A stretch of 46,160 nucleotides of DNA. Origin: Oscillospiraceae bacterium (GTDB lineage: Bacteria; Bacillota; Clostridia; Oscillospirales; Oscillospiraceae). Below the pieces are notes generated by a model. It saw only the letters and a list, made by a program, of their open reading frames with translations, was not told where the DNA came from and made no database searches. The position numbers and the translations under genes are program-made. The DNA is taken from positions 1-46,160 of the forward strand of contig JAFSZX010000007.1 in the NCBI GenBank assembly GCA_017458825.1, written 5' to 3'. Positions 32,571 through 40,621 of the stretch are shown piece by piece (position 1 is the first letter of the stretch; each line of letters begins with the position of its first letter).

Positions 32571-33299
32571 ATGAGCGAAACGACCAAGACCAACGAAACC
32601 GGTGAGACCGAGGTAAACGAGGGGCAGGATTCGCCCCATCAACAGATCGTGGATATGGGCTCGTCGGTGGTGACCAATGGACACGGCACGGTACACTGCC
32701 TGACCATCGTAGGGCAGGTGGAAGGTCACATGCTGCTGCCCGGCAACAGCAAATCCACCAAGTATGAACACGTACTGCCCCTGCTGGCGGCGATCGAGGA
32801 ATCCGACGAGGTGGACGGACTGCTGATCCTTTTGAACACCGTGGGCGGCGATATCGAGGCGGGACTTGCCATCGCGGAGCTGATCGCCGGCATGGAAAAA
32901 CCGGTGGTGACACTGGTGCTGGGCGGCGGACATTCCATCGGGATCCCGCTGGCAGTATCCGGCAAGGTGACGATGATCGCGCCGTCGGCATCTATGACGA
33001 TCCATCCGGTGCGCATGTCCGGCACGGTGATCGCCGTGCCTGCCACCTACCAGTATTTTGACAGGATCCAGGAGCGGATCATCGCCTTTGTGGAGCGCAA
33101 TTCCCACATCAGCGCCGACCGGTTTCGCGCCTTGATGCTGGCGACCGGCGATATGGCCAACGACGTGGGCAGTGTGGTCTACGGGGAGCAGGCGGTGGAG
33201 CTGGGGCTCATTGACCGGATCGGCACGCTGTCCCAGGCGCTTTCCTGCCTGTACGAGATGATCGATCAGCGGAAAAAGGGTGAGTCCTCCGGCGCATAG
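32571..33299 (+). CDS. ClpP-fold protease, TepA/YmfB-like
   Basis: Protein of 242 residues in the ClpP/crotonase fold. V-G-G-D-I-E-A-G-L-A-I is the oxyanion and substrate region. G-G-G-H-S-I-G-I-P-L-A carries the nucleophile position (Ser in G-H-S). P-S-A-S-M-T-I-H-P-V-R holds the catalytic His. TepA-type proteins are cytoplasmic, ClpP-like and found in spore-forming Firmicutes, often near ftsK. The start M-S-E-T-T-K has GGAGGG seven bases upstream; a longer frame from 32538 includes the ribosome binding site itself and is unlikely. Confidence 0.88.
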   Translation: MSETTKTNETGETEVNEGQDSPHQQIVDMGSSVVTNGHGTVHCLTIVGQVEGHMLLPGNSKSTKYEHVLPLLAAIEESDEVDGLLILLNTVGGDIEAGLAIAELIAGMEKPVVTLVLGGGHSIGIPLAVSGKVTMIAPSASMTIHPVRMSGTVIAVPATYQYFDRIQERIIAFVERNSHISADRFRALMLATGDMANDVGSVVYGEQAVELGLIDRIGTLSQALSCLYEMIDQRKKGESSGA

Positions 33300-33315
33300 G
33301 AAACGGGATTTCCTC

Positions 33316-33344
33316 TTGCGTCGGCGCCGGAGGCGTGGTACAAT
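33316..33344 (+). promoter_or_regulatory. Possible promoter before the 92-residue gene
   Basis: TTGCGT at 33316-33321, 17-base spacer, TACAAT at 33339-33344. A perfect TTGACA at 33364-33369 lacks a correctly spaced -10 box. Confidence 0.45.
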
Positions 33345-33457
33345 TTATCAAGAAGCGGAAAAAGTTGACAATTCGTTCATGTTTTCTACCGCGCGGTGTG
33401 GTATCATACCATCAGAAGCTGTCGGCACGATGAGGATGAAGCAAGGGAGGACGAACC

Positions 33458-33736
33458 ATGGATCAATTATTGGACAAGCTGATCACAAGCGGAAGAACGG
33501 CACTGCTTACCGGGTTTGAACTGTTGCGCACGCTGGGCGAGGCGACCATTGAATTAGGCGCGCAAGGCTTTACTCTGCTTCGGGACAAGACAACGGCGGT
33601 GATCCGCTGCGGCGGCGAAAAGCTGGACGAGCTTTCCTGCGACAGTAAGCGCGCGGTGATGCTGGCGGTATCGGTCGGCACGGCGGTACTGGCGATAACG
33701 GCAAGCCTTTTGTTGCTGTTGCGGCGCAAAAAATAA
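33458..33736 (+). CDS. Small tail-anchored membrane protein of unknown function
   Basis: Protein of 92 residues, family not recognised. The N-terminal two-thirds look helical and soluble. One membrane helix lies at about 68-88, followed by R-R-K-K at the very end, so the soluble part should face the cytoplasm (tail anchor). GGGAGG precedes the ATG. It stands alone between TepA and HtpG, with a hairpin after it. Confidence 0.65.
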   Translation: MDQLLDKLITSGRTALLTGFELLRTLGEATIELGAQGFTLLRDKTTAVIRCGGEKLDELSCDSKRAVMLAVSVGTAVLAITASLLLLLRRKK

Positions 33737-33755
33737 GTAACACGGCATAAGCGGT

Positions 33756-33777
33756 GAGGGGCGCGAGGGCGCCCCTC
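33756..33777 (+). terminator. Hairpin after the tail-anchored gene
   Basis: Perfect 9-bp stem GAGGGGCGC / GCGCCCCTC, loop GAGG, no T-run. A weak terminator or an RNA-stability hairpin. Confidence 0.4.
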
Positions 33778-33814
33778 GCTTGTGCGCTGTGGAATGATAA
33801 GAGGGGAACGTTTT

Positions 33815-35698
33815 ATGAAAAAGAGAAAGTTCAAAGCAGAGTCCCAGCGTTTACTGGATCTGATGATCCACTCCATCTACACCCATAAGGAGATCTTCCT
33901 GCGTGAGATCCTCTCCAACGCTTCCGACGCGATCGACAAGCTGAAGTACGTCAGCCTGACCGATCAGGGCGTGGGGCTGAACGCGGGGGATTTTTACATC
34001 CGCATCACAGCGGACGAGCCCGGCCGGACGCTGACCGTCAGCGACAACGGTATCGGCATGAGCGAGGAGGAGCTGGAAAACCATCTGGGTGTGATCGCCA
34101 ACAGCGGATCGCTGCAGTTCCGCAAGGAGCTGGGGGAGGACGAGGACTCCGGCGTGATCGGACAGTTCGGCGTGGGCTTCTATTCGGCGTTCATGGTGTC
34201 CGACCATATCACCGTTATCACCAAAAAATACGGCGAGGCGCAGGCATACCGCTGGGAGTCCGACGGCGTGGACGGTTACACGGTGGAGCCGTGTGAAAAG
34301 GAGCAGGTGGGCACCGACGTCATCATGCACCTGAAGGCGGACGGCGAGGACGAGCCGGAGGAGTACAGCCAATACCTCAAGCCCTACGAGATCCGCGCGC
34401 TGGTGAAAAAATACAGCGATTACATCCGTTTTCCCATTCGGATGGAGATGCCCCATTCCCGCCGAAAAGAGGGAAGCAGTGACGATAAGCCGGAATATGA
34501 GGAGGTCATGGAGGAGGAGACCCTCAACTCCATGGTACCCCTGTGGCAGAGGAAGAAGAGCGACGTTAGCAAGGAGGAGTACGACGAATTCTACCGCCAG
34601 CGGTTCGGTGACTTTGCCGCGCCCCAATCGGTGATCGCCGTGTCGGCGGAAGGCGCGGTGACGTATAAGGCACTGCTGTTTATTCCCTCACGCCGCCCGG
34701 GACTGTACGGCACGGAGGAGTTCCAGCCGGGTCTGCAACTGTACAGCGCCGGCGTGATGATCATGGATAAGTGCGCCGAGCTGTTGCCGGAGTGCTTCAA
34801 CTTCGTCCGCGGTGTGGTGGAGTCGCCGGATCTGAGCCTGAACATCAGCCGCGAGCTGTTGCAGCACGACCGCCAGCTCAAGATCATCTCTGCGAATCTG
34901 GAAAAGAAGATCCGTGCGGAGCTTGCCCGTATGCTTCGGGACGAGAGGGAGGAATATGAGAAACTGTGGCAGAACTTCGGCTTGCAGTTGAAGGTCTCCG
35001 CCTTCAATCACTACGGCGAGAAAAAAGAGCAGCTGCAGGACCTGCTGTTGTTCTACTCCTCACGGGAAAAGAAGCTGGTAACACTGGAGGAGTACGTTTC
35101 CCGTATGCCGGAGAGCCAGAAGTATATCTACTACGCCTCCGGCGACACGGTGGAGGCGGTGGACCACATGCCTCAGACGGAGCTTTTGAAGGATCGGGAG
35201 ATGGAGATCCTCTACTTCACCGAACGGGCCGACGAGTTTTTGGCGGATATTCTGCATGAGTATCACGATAAGCCGTTCCGCTCCGTTGCCAACGGCGATC
35301 TGGAGCTGGAGGGCGATAAGCGGCCGGAGGAAACGGCGTCCGAGCAGGAGACCATCGCCTTCATCAAGGAGACGCTGGGCGATGCGGTGGACGAGGTGAA
35401 AGCGTCAGCGCGACTGAAGACCCATCCGGTGTGCCTCAGCAGCGGCGAGGGTATGACCTTTGAGATGGAGAAGTATTTCTCCGTCGTCCAGCCGGAAATG
35501 GGTATGAAAGCCAAGCGGATCCTGGAAGTGAACGTGGATCACCCTGCCTTTGCGGCGCTGGAAACGGCGCGGATCACCGATCCGGAACGGGCGAAGAAAT
35601 ACGCACAGGTGCTCTATCAGCAGGCGCTTCTGATCGCCGGACTGCCGTTGGCTGATCCCAGCGGCTATACCGATCTTCTCTGCTCGCTGTGGAGCTGA
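33815..35698 (+). CDS. htpG: Molecular chaperone HtpG (Hsp90)
   Basis: Protein of 627 residues. GHKL ATPase motifs: I-F-L-R-E-I-L-S-N-A-S-D-A-I (with the catalytic Glu), D-N-G-I-G-M, and G-Q-F-G-V-G-F-Y-S-A. The middle domain has S-R-E-L-L-Q, and a C-terminal dimerisation domain follows. It assists folding and remodelling of client proteins in the cytoplasm. I placed the start at ATG 33815 (M-K-K-R-K-F-K-A-E-S-Q), where the family begins; GAGGGGA lies upstream. The frame is open for 11 codons before it. It is a single gene with a strong terminator. No HrcA (CIRCE) operator was seen upstream. Confidence 0.96.
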   Translation: MKKRKFKAESQRLLDLMIHSIYTHKEIFLREILSNASDAIDKLKYVSLTDQGVGLNAGDFYIRITADEPGRTLTVSDNGIGMSEEELENHLGVIANSGSLQFRKELGEDEDSGVIGQFGVGFYSAFMVSDHITVITKKYGEAQAYRWESDGVDGYTVEPCEKEQVGTDVIMHLKADGEDEPEEYSQYLKPYEIRALVKKYSDYIRFPIRMEMPHSRRKEGSSDDKPEYEEVMEEETLNSMVPLWQRKKSDVSKEEYDEFYRQRFGDFAAPQSVIAVSAEGAVTYKALLFIPSRRPGLYGTEEFQPGLQLYSAGVMIMDKCAELLPECFNFVRGVVESPDLSLNISRELLQHDRQLKIISANLEKKIRAELARMLRDEREEYEKLWQNFGLQLKVSAFNHYGEKKEQLQDLLLFYSSREKKLVTLEEYVSRMPESQKYIYYASGDTVEAVDHMPQTELLKDREMEILYFTERADEFLADILHEYHDKPFRSVANGDLELEGDKRPEETASEQETIAFIKETLGDAVDEVKASARLKTHPVCLSSGEGMTFEMEKYFSVVQPEMGMKAKRILEVNVDHPAFAALETARITDPERAKKYAQVLYQQALLIAGLPLADPSGYTDLLCSLWS

Positions 35699-35710
35699 AA
35701 AGCGCAATAA

Positions 35711-35751
35711 AACGCGCCGCGCCGTGGATTCTTACGGCGCGGCGCGTTTTT
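35711..35751. terminator. Terminator of htpG
   Basis: 15-bp very GC-rich stem (35711-35725 and 35734-35748), then a T-run. Confidence 0.92.
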
Positions 35752-35764
35752 CGGCCGCCTGCGG

Positions 35765-35793
35765 TTGCGCCGTGATCGCCGGTATGCTATAAT
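35765..35793 (+). promoter_or_regulatory. Promoter of the uridine-kinase-like gene
   Basis: TTGCGC at 35765-35770, 17-base spacer, perfect TATAAT at 35788-35793. Confidence 0.7.
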
Positions 35794-35825
35794 GGCGATA
35801 ACGGTTTGAAAGGAGTGTATCTTCG

Positions 35826-36752
35826 GTGCGAGTGATCGATACGGAAAATATCAAGCTCTCCATGCGCAACGAAACGCTGTTCGTCCTGCGCTGTGAAGAG
35901 GTGTTTCACGACAAGATCAGCGCGGCGGTGGGGACGATTCTCGCCTCGCGCAGTGATAAGCCTTTTGTGGCGCTGACGGGACCGTCCGGCTCCGGCAAGA
36001 CCACCACCGCCATGCGTCTTCGGGATTATCTGGAGAATCTGGGCGTCAAGGTCTGCCTTTTGAGCATGGATAATTTCTTTCTGCCTGCGGCGGAACGCCC
36101 GCCGGAGGCGACCGACTGGGAATCGCCCTACTGCGTGAATGTGGATCTGTTGGTGAACACCTTGAGCCGTCTGGCGGACGGGCAGGAGGTGCAGGTGCCG
36201 TGGTACGATTTCAAGACCGGTACCACCGGCGGCTGGCGCACCATGCAGGGCGACCGCCACGCCATTATTATCGCCGAGGGGATCCACATGCTCAATCCCC
36301 TGATCTTCGATAAGATCCGCGGCGCCGCCAACGGCGTATACGTGGCGCCCCGCACGCGGATCATCACCGACGATGATAAGATCGTCCGACCCGAACAGCT
36401 TCGGGTAGCGCGGCGGCTGATCCGCGATTATAATACGCGGGGTCACTCCCTGCGCCAGACGGTGGAACGGGCGCGCAGTGTGGATCGGGGCGAGGTGAAT
36501 TATATCCGGCCCTTTAAGGATAACGCCGATATCCACATTGACTCATTCCACGATTACGAGCCCTGTATCCTCGCCAAATATTTAGGCGAGATCCCCCAAT
36601 TCCGGCAGGAGCTGACAGCGGAATTTCTGGAGGAGAACGGCTTGACCGATCTGATGAAGGTGGTCAACAGCGTGCCGCCGCTCCACACGCCGTACGTTCC
36701 CGCCAATTCCGTGGTGCGGGAGTTTGTGGGCGGAAGCTGTTACGAATACTGA
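35826..36752 (+). CDS. Uridine kinase-like P-loop kinase
   Basis: Protein of 308 residues, longer than classical uridine kinase (about 210). Walker A G-P-S-G-S-G-K-T-T-T near residue 52, then M-D-N-F-F-L, V-P-W-Y-D-F-K-T-G and I-I-A-E-G-I-H-M-L-N match the phosphoribulokinase/uridine-kinase family. Residues 1-about 40 are an added N-terminal segment and the C-terminus has an extra domain, as in a Clostridial 'nucleoside kinase' subgroup. The phosphate acceptor is probably a nucleoside but is not proven. GTG start with AGGAGTG upstream. Own promoter and terminator. Confidence 0.85.
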   Translation: MRVIDTENIKLSMRNETLFVLRCEEVFHDKISAAVGTILASRSDKPFVALTGPSGSGKTTTAMRLRDYLENLGVKVCLLSMDNFFLPAAERPPEATDWESPYCVNVDLLVNTLSRLADGQEVQVPWYDFKTGTTGGWRTMQGDRHAIIIAEGIHMLNPLIFDKIRGAANGVYVAPRTRIITDDDKIVRPEQLRVARRLIRDYNTRGHSLRQTVERARSVDRGEVNYIRPFKDNADIHIDSFHDYEPCILAKYLGEIPQFRQELTAEFLEENGLTDLMKVVNSVPPLHTPYVPANSVVREFVGGSCYEY

Positions 36753-36756
36753 TAAG

Positions 36757-36794
36757 AAAGGCTTCGCAGAACAGATGGTTCTGTGAAGCCTTTT
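36757..36794. terminator. Bidirectional intrinsic terminator
   Basis: 16-bp stem with one G:U (36757-36772 and 36778-36793), A-run on one side and T-run on the other. Shared by the convergent kinase and rhomboid genes. Confidence 0.9.
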
Positions 36795-36807
36795 CTTTGT
36801 GAAACCG

Positions 36808-37380
36808 TTATGACCGTTTTTTGCCCCGGGCGGCGAAACCGAATACCAGTCCGCACACGCCGCCGATGATATGGGTGAGCTGGGAGATGTTGTCGGCGGT
36901 GAATAGCCCATCCACCACCTCGCCGCCCAGATACAGCGCCACCACCAGTATAAGCGTCAGCGGTATATCGCCCCGTTTGGACGAGGTAAAAGAGGACAGA
37001 ACGATCATCATAAACACGATGCCGGAAGCGCCCAACAGCGCGGTGTGGGGGAACAGGATAAACTGCACCAAGCCGGTGATCAGGGCGGTGATGAGGATGA
37101 AACGAAGCGTTAAGCGGCTTCCGTACCGGTCCTCTACCGCAGGACCTACCAGCAATAATAGGAGCATATTGCCGATATAGTGGCTGTAATTACTGTGCCC
37201 CAGCACGTGGGTAAAAAAGCGCAGATACGTTAAAGGATCGCCTAACGGCGCGCGGTATACACAGAAGTAGCGGTAGGCAAAGCCCTGCCCCAGAACGCCA
37301 TCCAGCAGCAGGACTGCCAGCGATATGCCGGCGAAGGCGAGGATCACCGGCGCGTTGAAACGGATCGTGATCTTTTTCAA
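36808..37380 (-). CDS. Rhomboid-family intramembrane serine protease
   Basis: Protein of 190 residues with about six membrane helices. Catalytic serine in G-A-S-G-I-V-F, catalytic histidine in H-I-I-G-G-V-C-G, and the oxyanion Asn in H-Y-I-G-N-M. It cleaves membrane helices of unknown clients. The start is placed at TTG 37378-37380 (M-K-K-I-T-I), with AGAGGAT upstream. The frame is open another 79 codons upstream, but that part overlaps the divergent gene's promoter and reads as non-coding. Single gene, convergent with the kinase. Confidence 0.88.
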   Translation of the reverse strand: MKKITIRFNAPVILAFAGISLAVLLLDGVLGQGFAYRYFCVYRAPLGDPLTYLRFFTHVLGHSNYSHYIGNMLLLLLVGPAVEDRYGSRLTLRFILITALITGLVQFILFPHTALLGASGIVFMMIVLSSFTSSKRGDIPLTLILVVALYLGGEVVDGLFTADNISQLTHIIGGVCGLVFGFAARGKKRS

Positions 37381-37455
37381 TGAAAAAATCCTCTTTCTAT
37401 TTTGATGATGTTCTATTATAATAGATTTATTCCGAAAAGTAAATGGAGTGAGAAT

Positions 37456-38529
37456 ATGAAAAAAGCAATCAAAATCGTTTTGTGCGTTCTTTTGGCACTG
37501 GTGCTCGCGGTGGGCGGATACTTCGCCTACGTGTTCCTTGCCTATCACCGGATCGGGGACAACGTGCCGCTGGAGGTGACGGAGGAGGGGACGCGTACCG
37601 CGGCGGAATCGGGGCAAACGTACAAGATCGTTTCATGGAACATCGGCTTCGGCGCCTACGAAAGCGACTACGGCTTTTTCATGGACGGCGGCACCCAGAG
37701 CTGGGCGTGGAGTCCGGAACGGCTGGACGCGAACTTGAAGACCATCGGCGATACGCTTGCGGCGCAAGAGGCGGATTTCTGCATCATTCAGGAGGTGGAT
37801 ACCGATTCCACCCGCTCCTATCATCGGGACGAGGCGACTCTTTTGCGCGGGGCGCTTGGAGGGTATGACAGCCTCTGGGCGCAGAACTATGATTCACCGG
37901 TCCTCTTTTATCCGCTGACACAGCCCCACGGACGCTCTGTTTCCGGCATCATGACGTTCTCCCGCTTTGACGTGACCTCCGCCGTCCGGCGGGAACTGCC
38001 CATTGAGGACAGCCTCATGAAGCTGCTGGATCTGGATCGCTGTTACAGCGTCAGCCGTGTGGCGGTGGCGGACGGGAAGGAACTGGTGCTTTACAATATG
38101 CACCTGTCCGCCTATACCTCCGACGGGACCATCGCCACCGAACAGCTCCGGCTTTTGATCGAAGATATGCAGAGCGAGTATGAAAAAGGGAACTACGTGG
38201 TCTGCGGCGGCGATTTCAACAAGGACATTCTGGGAGATTCCAGCGTCTATTTCGGCAAGTCCGACATCGAGTACACATGGGCGCAACCGCTGGATATGAC
38301 GCTCTTTGAGGGAACGGGCCTGCGTCTGGCGGCGCCGCTGAATGAGGCGGATCCCGTTCCGTCCTGCCGCAACGCCGACGGAGCGTACCACGCTGGGCAG
38401 TACGTGCTGACGGTGGACGGCTTCATCGTGTCGGAGAACGTTCGGGTGGACAGTGCCGACGTGCTGGATCTGCAATTCGCCTATTCCGACCACAATCCGG
38501 TGGCGATGACCTTCACACTGGAACCGTAA
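37456..38529 (+). CDS. Membrane-anchored endonuclease/exonuclease/phosphatase-family protein
   Basis: Protein of 357 residues. A short basic N-terminus and one hydrophobic helix (about 7-30) anchor the domain outside the cell. The EEP fold follows: S-W-N-I-G-F-G, I-I-Q-E-V-D, N-M-H-L-S-A-Y, G-G-D-F-N-K-D and the final S-D-H-N-P-V. Catalytic Asn, Glu, Asp and His are all in place, so it should be an active phosphodiesterase, e.g. a nuclease or sphingomyelinase/phosphatase-like enzyme. The substrate is not decided by sequence. ATG 37456 has GGAGTGAG before it. TATAAT at 37417-37422 is a likely -10 box. Confidence 0.88.
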   Translation: MKKAIKIVLCVLLALVLAVGGYFAYVFLAYHRIGDNVPLEVTEEGTRTAAESGQTYKIVSWNIGFGAYESDYGFFMDGGTQSWAWSPERLDANLKTIGDTLAAQEADFCIIQEVDTDSTRSYHRDEATLLRGALGGYDSLWAQNYDSPVLFYPLTQPHGRSVSGIMTFSRFDVTSAVRRELPIEDSLMKLLDLDRCYSVSRVAVADGKELVLYNMHLSAYTSDGTIATEQLRLLIEDMQSEYEKGNYVVCGGDFNKDILGDSSVYFGKSDIEYTWAQPLDMTLFEGTGLRLAAPLNEADPVPSCRNADGAYHAGQYVLTVDGFIVSENVRVDSADVLDLQFAYSDHNPVAMTFTLEP

Positions 38530-38534
38530 CAAGA

Positions 38535-38573
38535 AAAAAGGACTGCGGCGAAAAACGCCGCAGCCCTTTTTTA
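38535..38573. terminator. Bidirectional intrinsic terminator
   Basis: 8-bp stem CTGCGGCG / CGCCGCAG with an AAAAA loop, A-run before and T6 after. Shared by the EEP-family gene and gtrA, which converge. Confidence 0.92.
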
Positions 38574-39014
38574 TGCTTGTGTTTGGGAATTTTCCGTTTG
38601 CTTTCTCGCCGCCTCGTTGGTGTCGATACTGTCGCGGAACACGTAAAAACGCTGATAGAGATATTCGGTAACGAAATTCAGCACCATGTTCAGCAACGTG
38701 ACCAGATATTCGTTCCACAGCGCCGTTTCCGCCAGATAGTTGCCCAGGATCGTGGACAGCGGCGTGAACACGCAGTAGTAGGCAAAGACCTTTGCCATCG
38801 CCACCGGCACGTTGTTGGCGGATTGGAAAGTAAATTTGCGGTTGAGCGTGAAATTCCACAGCACCGACAGCACCAGCGCGATCAGATAACACGGCCAGTA
38901 GGGGAGCTTCAAAAGCTCGTTGAGAAGCGTGAACGATACGATCTCAATGGCGCCGGCGGAGAGGGAAAATCCCACAAATTTCAGCGTGCGGATCAGTTCT
39001 TTTTTCTTTACCAC
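38571..39014 (-). CDS. GtrA-like membrane protein
   Basis: Protein of 147 residues with four membrane helices. F-V-G-F-S-L-S-A-G-A-I-E near the start and N-F-T-L-N-R-K-F-T-F in the middle are the usual GtrA signature. GtrA proteins help move lipid-linked sugars across the membrane for polysaccharide or teichoic acid modification; no partner glycosyltransferase is next to it. The tail is polar (T-E-N-S-Q-T-Q-A). No strong ribosome binding site is seen; the ATG gives the standard N-terminus. Confidence 0.88.
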   Translation of the reverse strand: MVKKKELIRTLKFVGFSLSAGAIEIVSFTLLNELLKLPYWPCYLIALVLSVLWNFTLNRKFTFQSANNVPVAMAKVFAYYCVFTPLSTILGNYLAETALWNEYLVTLLNMVLNFVTEYLYQRFYVFRDSIDTNEAARKQTENSQTQA

Positions 39015-39112
39015 GAAGCGTTACCTCTTTTTCTCGCGGCGCTCTCGCCGCGGATTACGTCGATTGTACTACGGCTTTTTCCAAATTGCAACCGGCGGCG
39101 GCATGTTCGGCG

Positions 39113-39147
39113 CAAAAAAACGGGAAGGCGGTGAAACCGCCTTCCCG
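39113..39147 (-). terminator. Terminator of the Ser/Gly-rich gene
   Basis: 12-bp perfect stem (39121-39132 and 39136-39147), followed on the minus strand by TTTTTTT (39120-39114). Confidence 0.92.
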
Positions 39148-39170
39148 TGGCACTGCATCAATACCGGATG

Positions 39171-39722
39171 TTACAGCAGGGGACCCCACTGCTCACCGGA
39201 GCTGTCACCGCTGCCGGAGCCGCTGGAACTGCCGGAACTGCCGGAGCTGCCGGAACTGCCGGAGCTGCCGGAACTGCCGGAGCCGCTGGAACTGCCGGAG
39301 CTGCCGGAACCGCCGGAACTGCCGGAGCCGCTGGAACTGCCGGAGTTGCCGGAGCTGCCGGAGCCACTGGAACCGCTGGAACCGCCGGAGCCGCTGGAGC
39401 CGCTGGAGCCACTGGAGCCGCCGGAGCCACTGGAAGGCGTGTTACTGTCAAGATCTTCCAGGTCAATGGTCGGCTCATCATTAGGATCCCCCACCGTCAG
39501 GCCGCCTTCGTTGGAGGAATCGGTTCCGCTCTGCTTTCCGTCGTCCTGCTTCTGACCGTCCTCGGTCTGGACCTGCTCGGCCTGTTGGGGATCGTCAGTG
39601 ATATCGGACGAACCGCCCTTATCCTTATTCTTATTAGCCGTTACAATCACAGCGGCCAAAATTGCCGCCGCTACCAGGCAAGCCACGATAATGGCAACAA
39701 TCCAAACAGCTTTCTTTTTCAT
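39171..39722 (-). CDS. Membrane-anchored protein with long Ser/Gly repeat tail
   Basis: Protein of 183 residues, family unknown. M-K-K-K, one membrane helix (about 6-28), an acidic, Gln-rich linker (to about 95), then about 80 residues of almost pure Ser and Gly with repeated S-S-G / G-S-S units, ending E-Q-W-G-P-L-L. The tail should lie outside the cell as a flexible spacer or an adhesin-like brush. There is no LPXTG signal. AGGAGG precedes the ATG at 39720-39722; the frame upstream reads non-coding. The promoter is a near-consensus sigma-A one. Confidence 0.75.
   Translation of the reverse strand: MKKKAVWIVAIIVACLVAAAILAAVIVTANKNKDKGGSSDITDDPQQAEQVQTEDGQKQDDGKQSGTDSSNEGGLTVGDPNDEPTIDLEDLDSNTPSSGSGGSSGSSGSSGSGGSSGSSGSGSSGNSGSSSGSGSSGGSGSSGSSSGSGSSGSSGSSGSSGSSGSSSGSGSGDSSGEQWGPLL
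39200..39440. repeat. Imperfect tandem repeats inside the Ser/Gly-rich gene
   Basis: On the plus strand, 9-base units of the form CTGCCGGAR recur, with CCGCTGGAA and CCGGAGCCG variants. They encode Ser-Gly runs on the minus strand. Such repeats are prone to slippage, so length may vary between strains. Confidence 0.8.
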
Positions 39723-39762
39723 AGGTGGTCCTCCTTGTAAAAAATCCCTGATCTCTATACCC

Positions 39763-39790
39763 ATTATACTGTGAAATCCGCCTTTGTCAA
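39763..39790 (-). promoter_or_regulatory. Promoter of the Ser/Gly-rich gene
   Basis: Minus strand: TTGACA (39790-39785), 16-base spacer, perfect TATAAT (39768-39763). Both boxes match consensus. Confidence 0.85.
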
Positions 39791-39846
39791 CTGCAAAAGA
39801 GGTGGCAGTATTTGCCGCGCCGTGATTTGACACGTTGCATTTTTCA

Positions 39847-39875
39847 TAGACAAAACGGAAAAGCTGTGGTAGAAT
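39847..39875 (+). promoter_or_regulatory. Promoter of tmk
   Basis: TAGACA at 39847-39852, 17-base spacer, TAGAAT at 39870-39875. Confidence 0.6.
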
Positions 39876-39911
39876 GTGGCATATACAAGGACACAAGAGG
39901 GGGAGAGAGGC

Positions 39912-40583
39912 TTGAACGGCAGGCTGATCGTATTTGAAGGGACGGACGGGTCCGGCAAGGCGACCCAGACGGAATTGCTGTGCCGCTATCTGCAACAGCG
40001 GCAGATCCCGTTCAGGAAGCTGACCTTTCCGCGGTATGACCAGCTCTCCTCGGCGCTGATCCGGCTATATCTGGACGGGGCGTTCGGCGATAAGCCGGAC
40101 GCAGTGAACGCCTACGCCGCCGCCTCCTTTTTCGCCATGGACCGGTACGCCTCGTTCCAGCAGGACTGGGGTGATTTTTACCGCGCCGGCGGCTTGCTGG
40201 TGGCGGATCGCTATACCACCTCCAACGCCGTGCATCAAACGGTGAAACTGCCGCCGGCGGAGCGGGACGCGTTTTTGGACTGGCTGTTTGATTACGAATA
40301 CCGCCTGCTGGGTCTGCCGTCGCCGGATCGCGTGCTGTATCTGGACATGCCTACGGAGCTGACGGAGCAGATGATGCGCCGGAGGGAAAAAGATACCCAT
40401 ACCCACGCCGATATCCACGAGCAGGACACGGCATATTTGCGGCAGTGCCGGGATAACGCCGCCTATGTGACGCGCCGGTGCGGCTGGACGCGGATCGAAT
40501 GCGCCGAGGGCGGCGCGATCCGCACGGTGGAGGAGATCCATCGGGAGGTCCTGCGGCATCTTTCCGATCTGCTGCCGCAATAA
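39912..40583 (+). CDS. tmk: Thymidylate kinase
   Basis: Protein of 223 residues. It phosphorylates dTMP to dTDP. P-loop E-G-T-D-G-S-G-K-A-T-Q, with Ala in place of the usual Ser/Thr after Lys; this variant is known in Clostridial TMKs but is worth noting. D-R-Y-T-T-S-N and the lid-like R-R-R-E-K-D follow. TTG 39912-39914 is chosen because GGGAGAGAGG precedes it and the family N-terminus (G-R-L-I-V-F-E-G) starts right after. Single gene with its own promoter. Confidence 0.9.
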   Translation: MNGRLIVFEGTDGSGKATQTELLCRYLQQRQIPFRKLTFPRYDQLSSALIRLYLDGAFGDKPDAVNAYAAASFFAMDRYASFQQDWGDFYRAGGLLVADRYTTSNAVHQTVKLPPAERDAFLDWLFDYEYRLLGLPSPDRVLYLDMPTELTEQMMRRREKDTHTHADIHEQDTAYLRQCRDNAAYVTRRCGWTRIECAEGGAIRTVEEIHREVLRHLSDLLPQ

Positions 40584-40608
40584 AAAAGGAGGGGCGCTTT
40601 CGCGCCCC
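40582..40608. terminator. Terminator between tmk and the Cys-rich gene
   Basis: 7-bp stem GGGGCGC / GCGCCCC (40591-40597 and 40602-40608), loop TTTC. On the minus strand TCC and T6 follow, so it fits the Cys-rich gene best. Confidence 0.7.
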
Positions 40609-40621
40609 GTGCGTAGGTACG

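Noticed and set aside
30986-32593. 535-codon minus-strand frame opposite the M18 aminopeptidase
   Set aside because: Shadow of a clear gene on the other strand; no motif or start signals.
33364-33369. Perfect TTGACA as promoter of the tail-anchored gene
   Set aside because: No -10 box at 15-19 bases; TATCAT lies 31 bases away. The pair at 33316/33339 is a better candidate.
39200-39440. Repeats as a CRISPR array
   Set aside because: Units are 9 bases, adjacent and in coding frame, with no spacers and no cas genes.
39147-39740. Collagen-like Gly/Ala/Thr repeat protein on the plus strand
   Set aside because: Produced by reading the Ser/Gly repeats of the minus-strand gene backwards. The minus gene has a consensus promoter, ribosome binding site and membrane helix; this frame has none.
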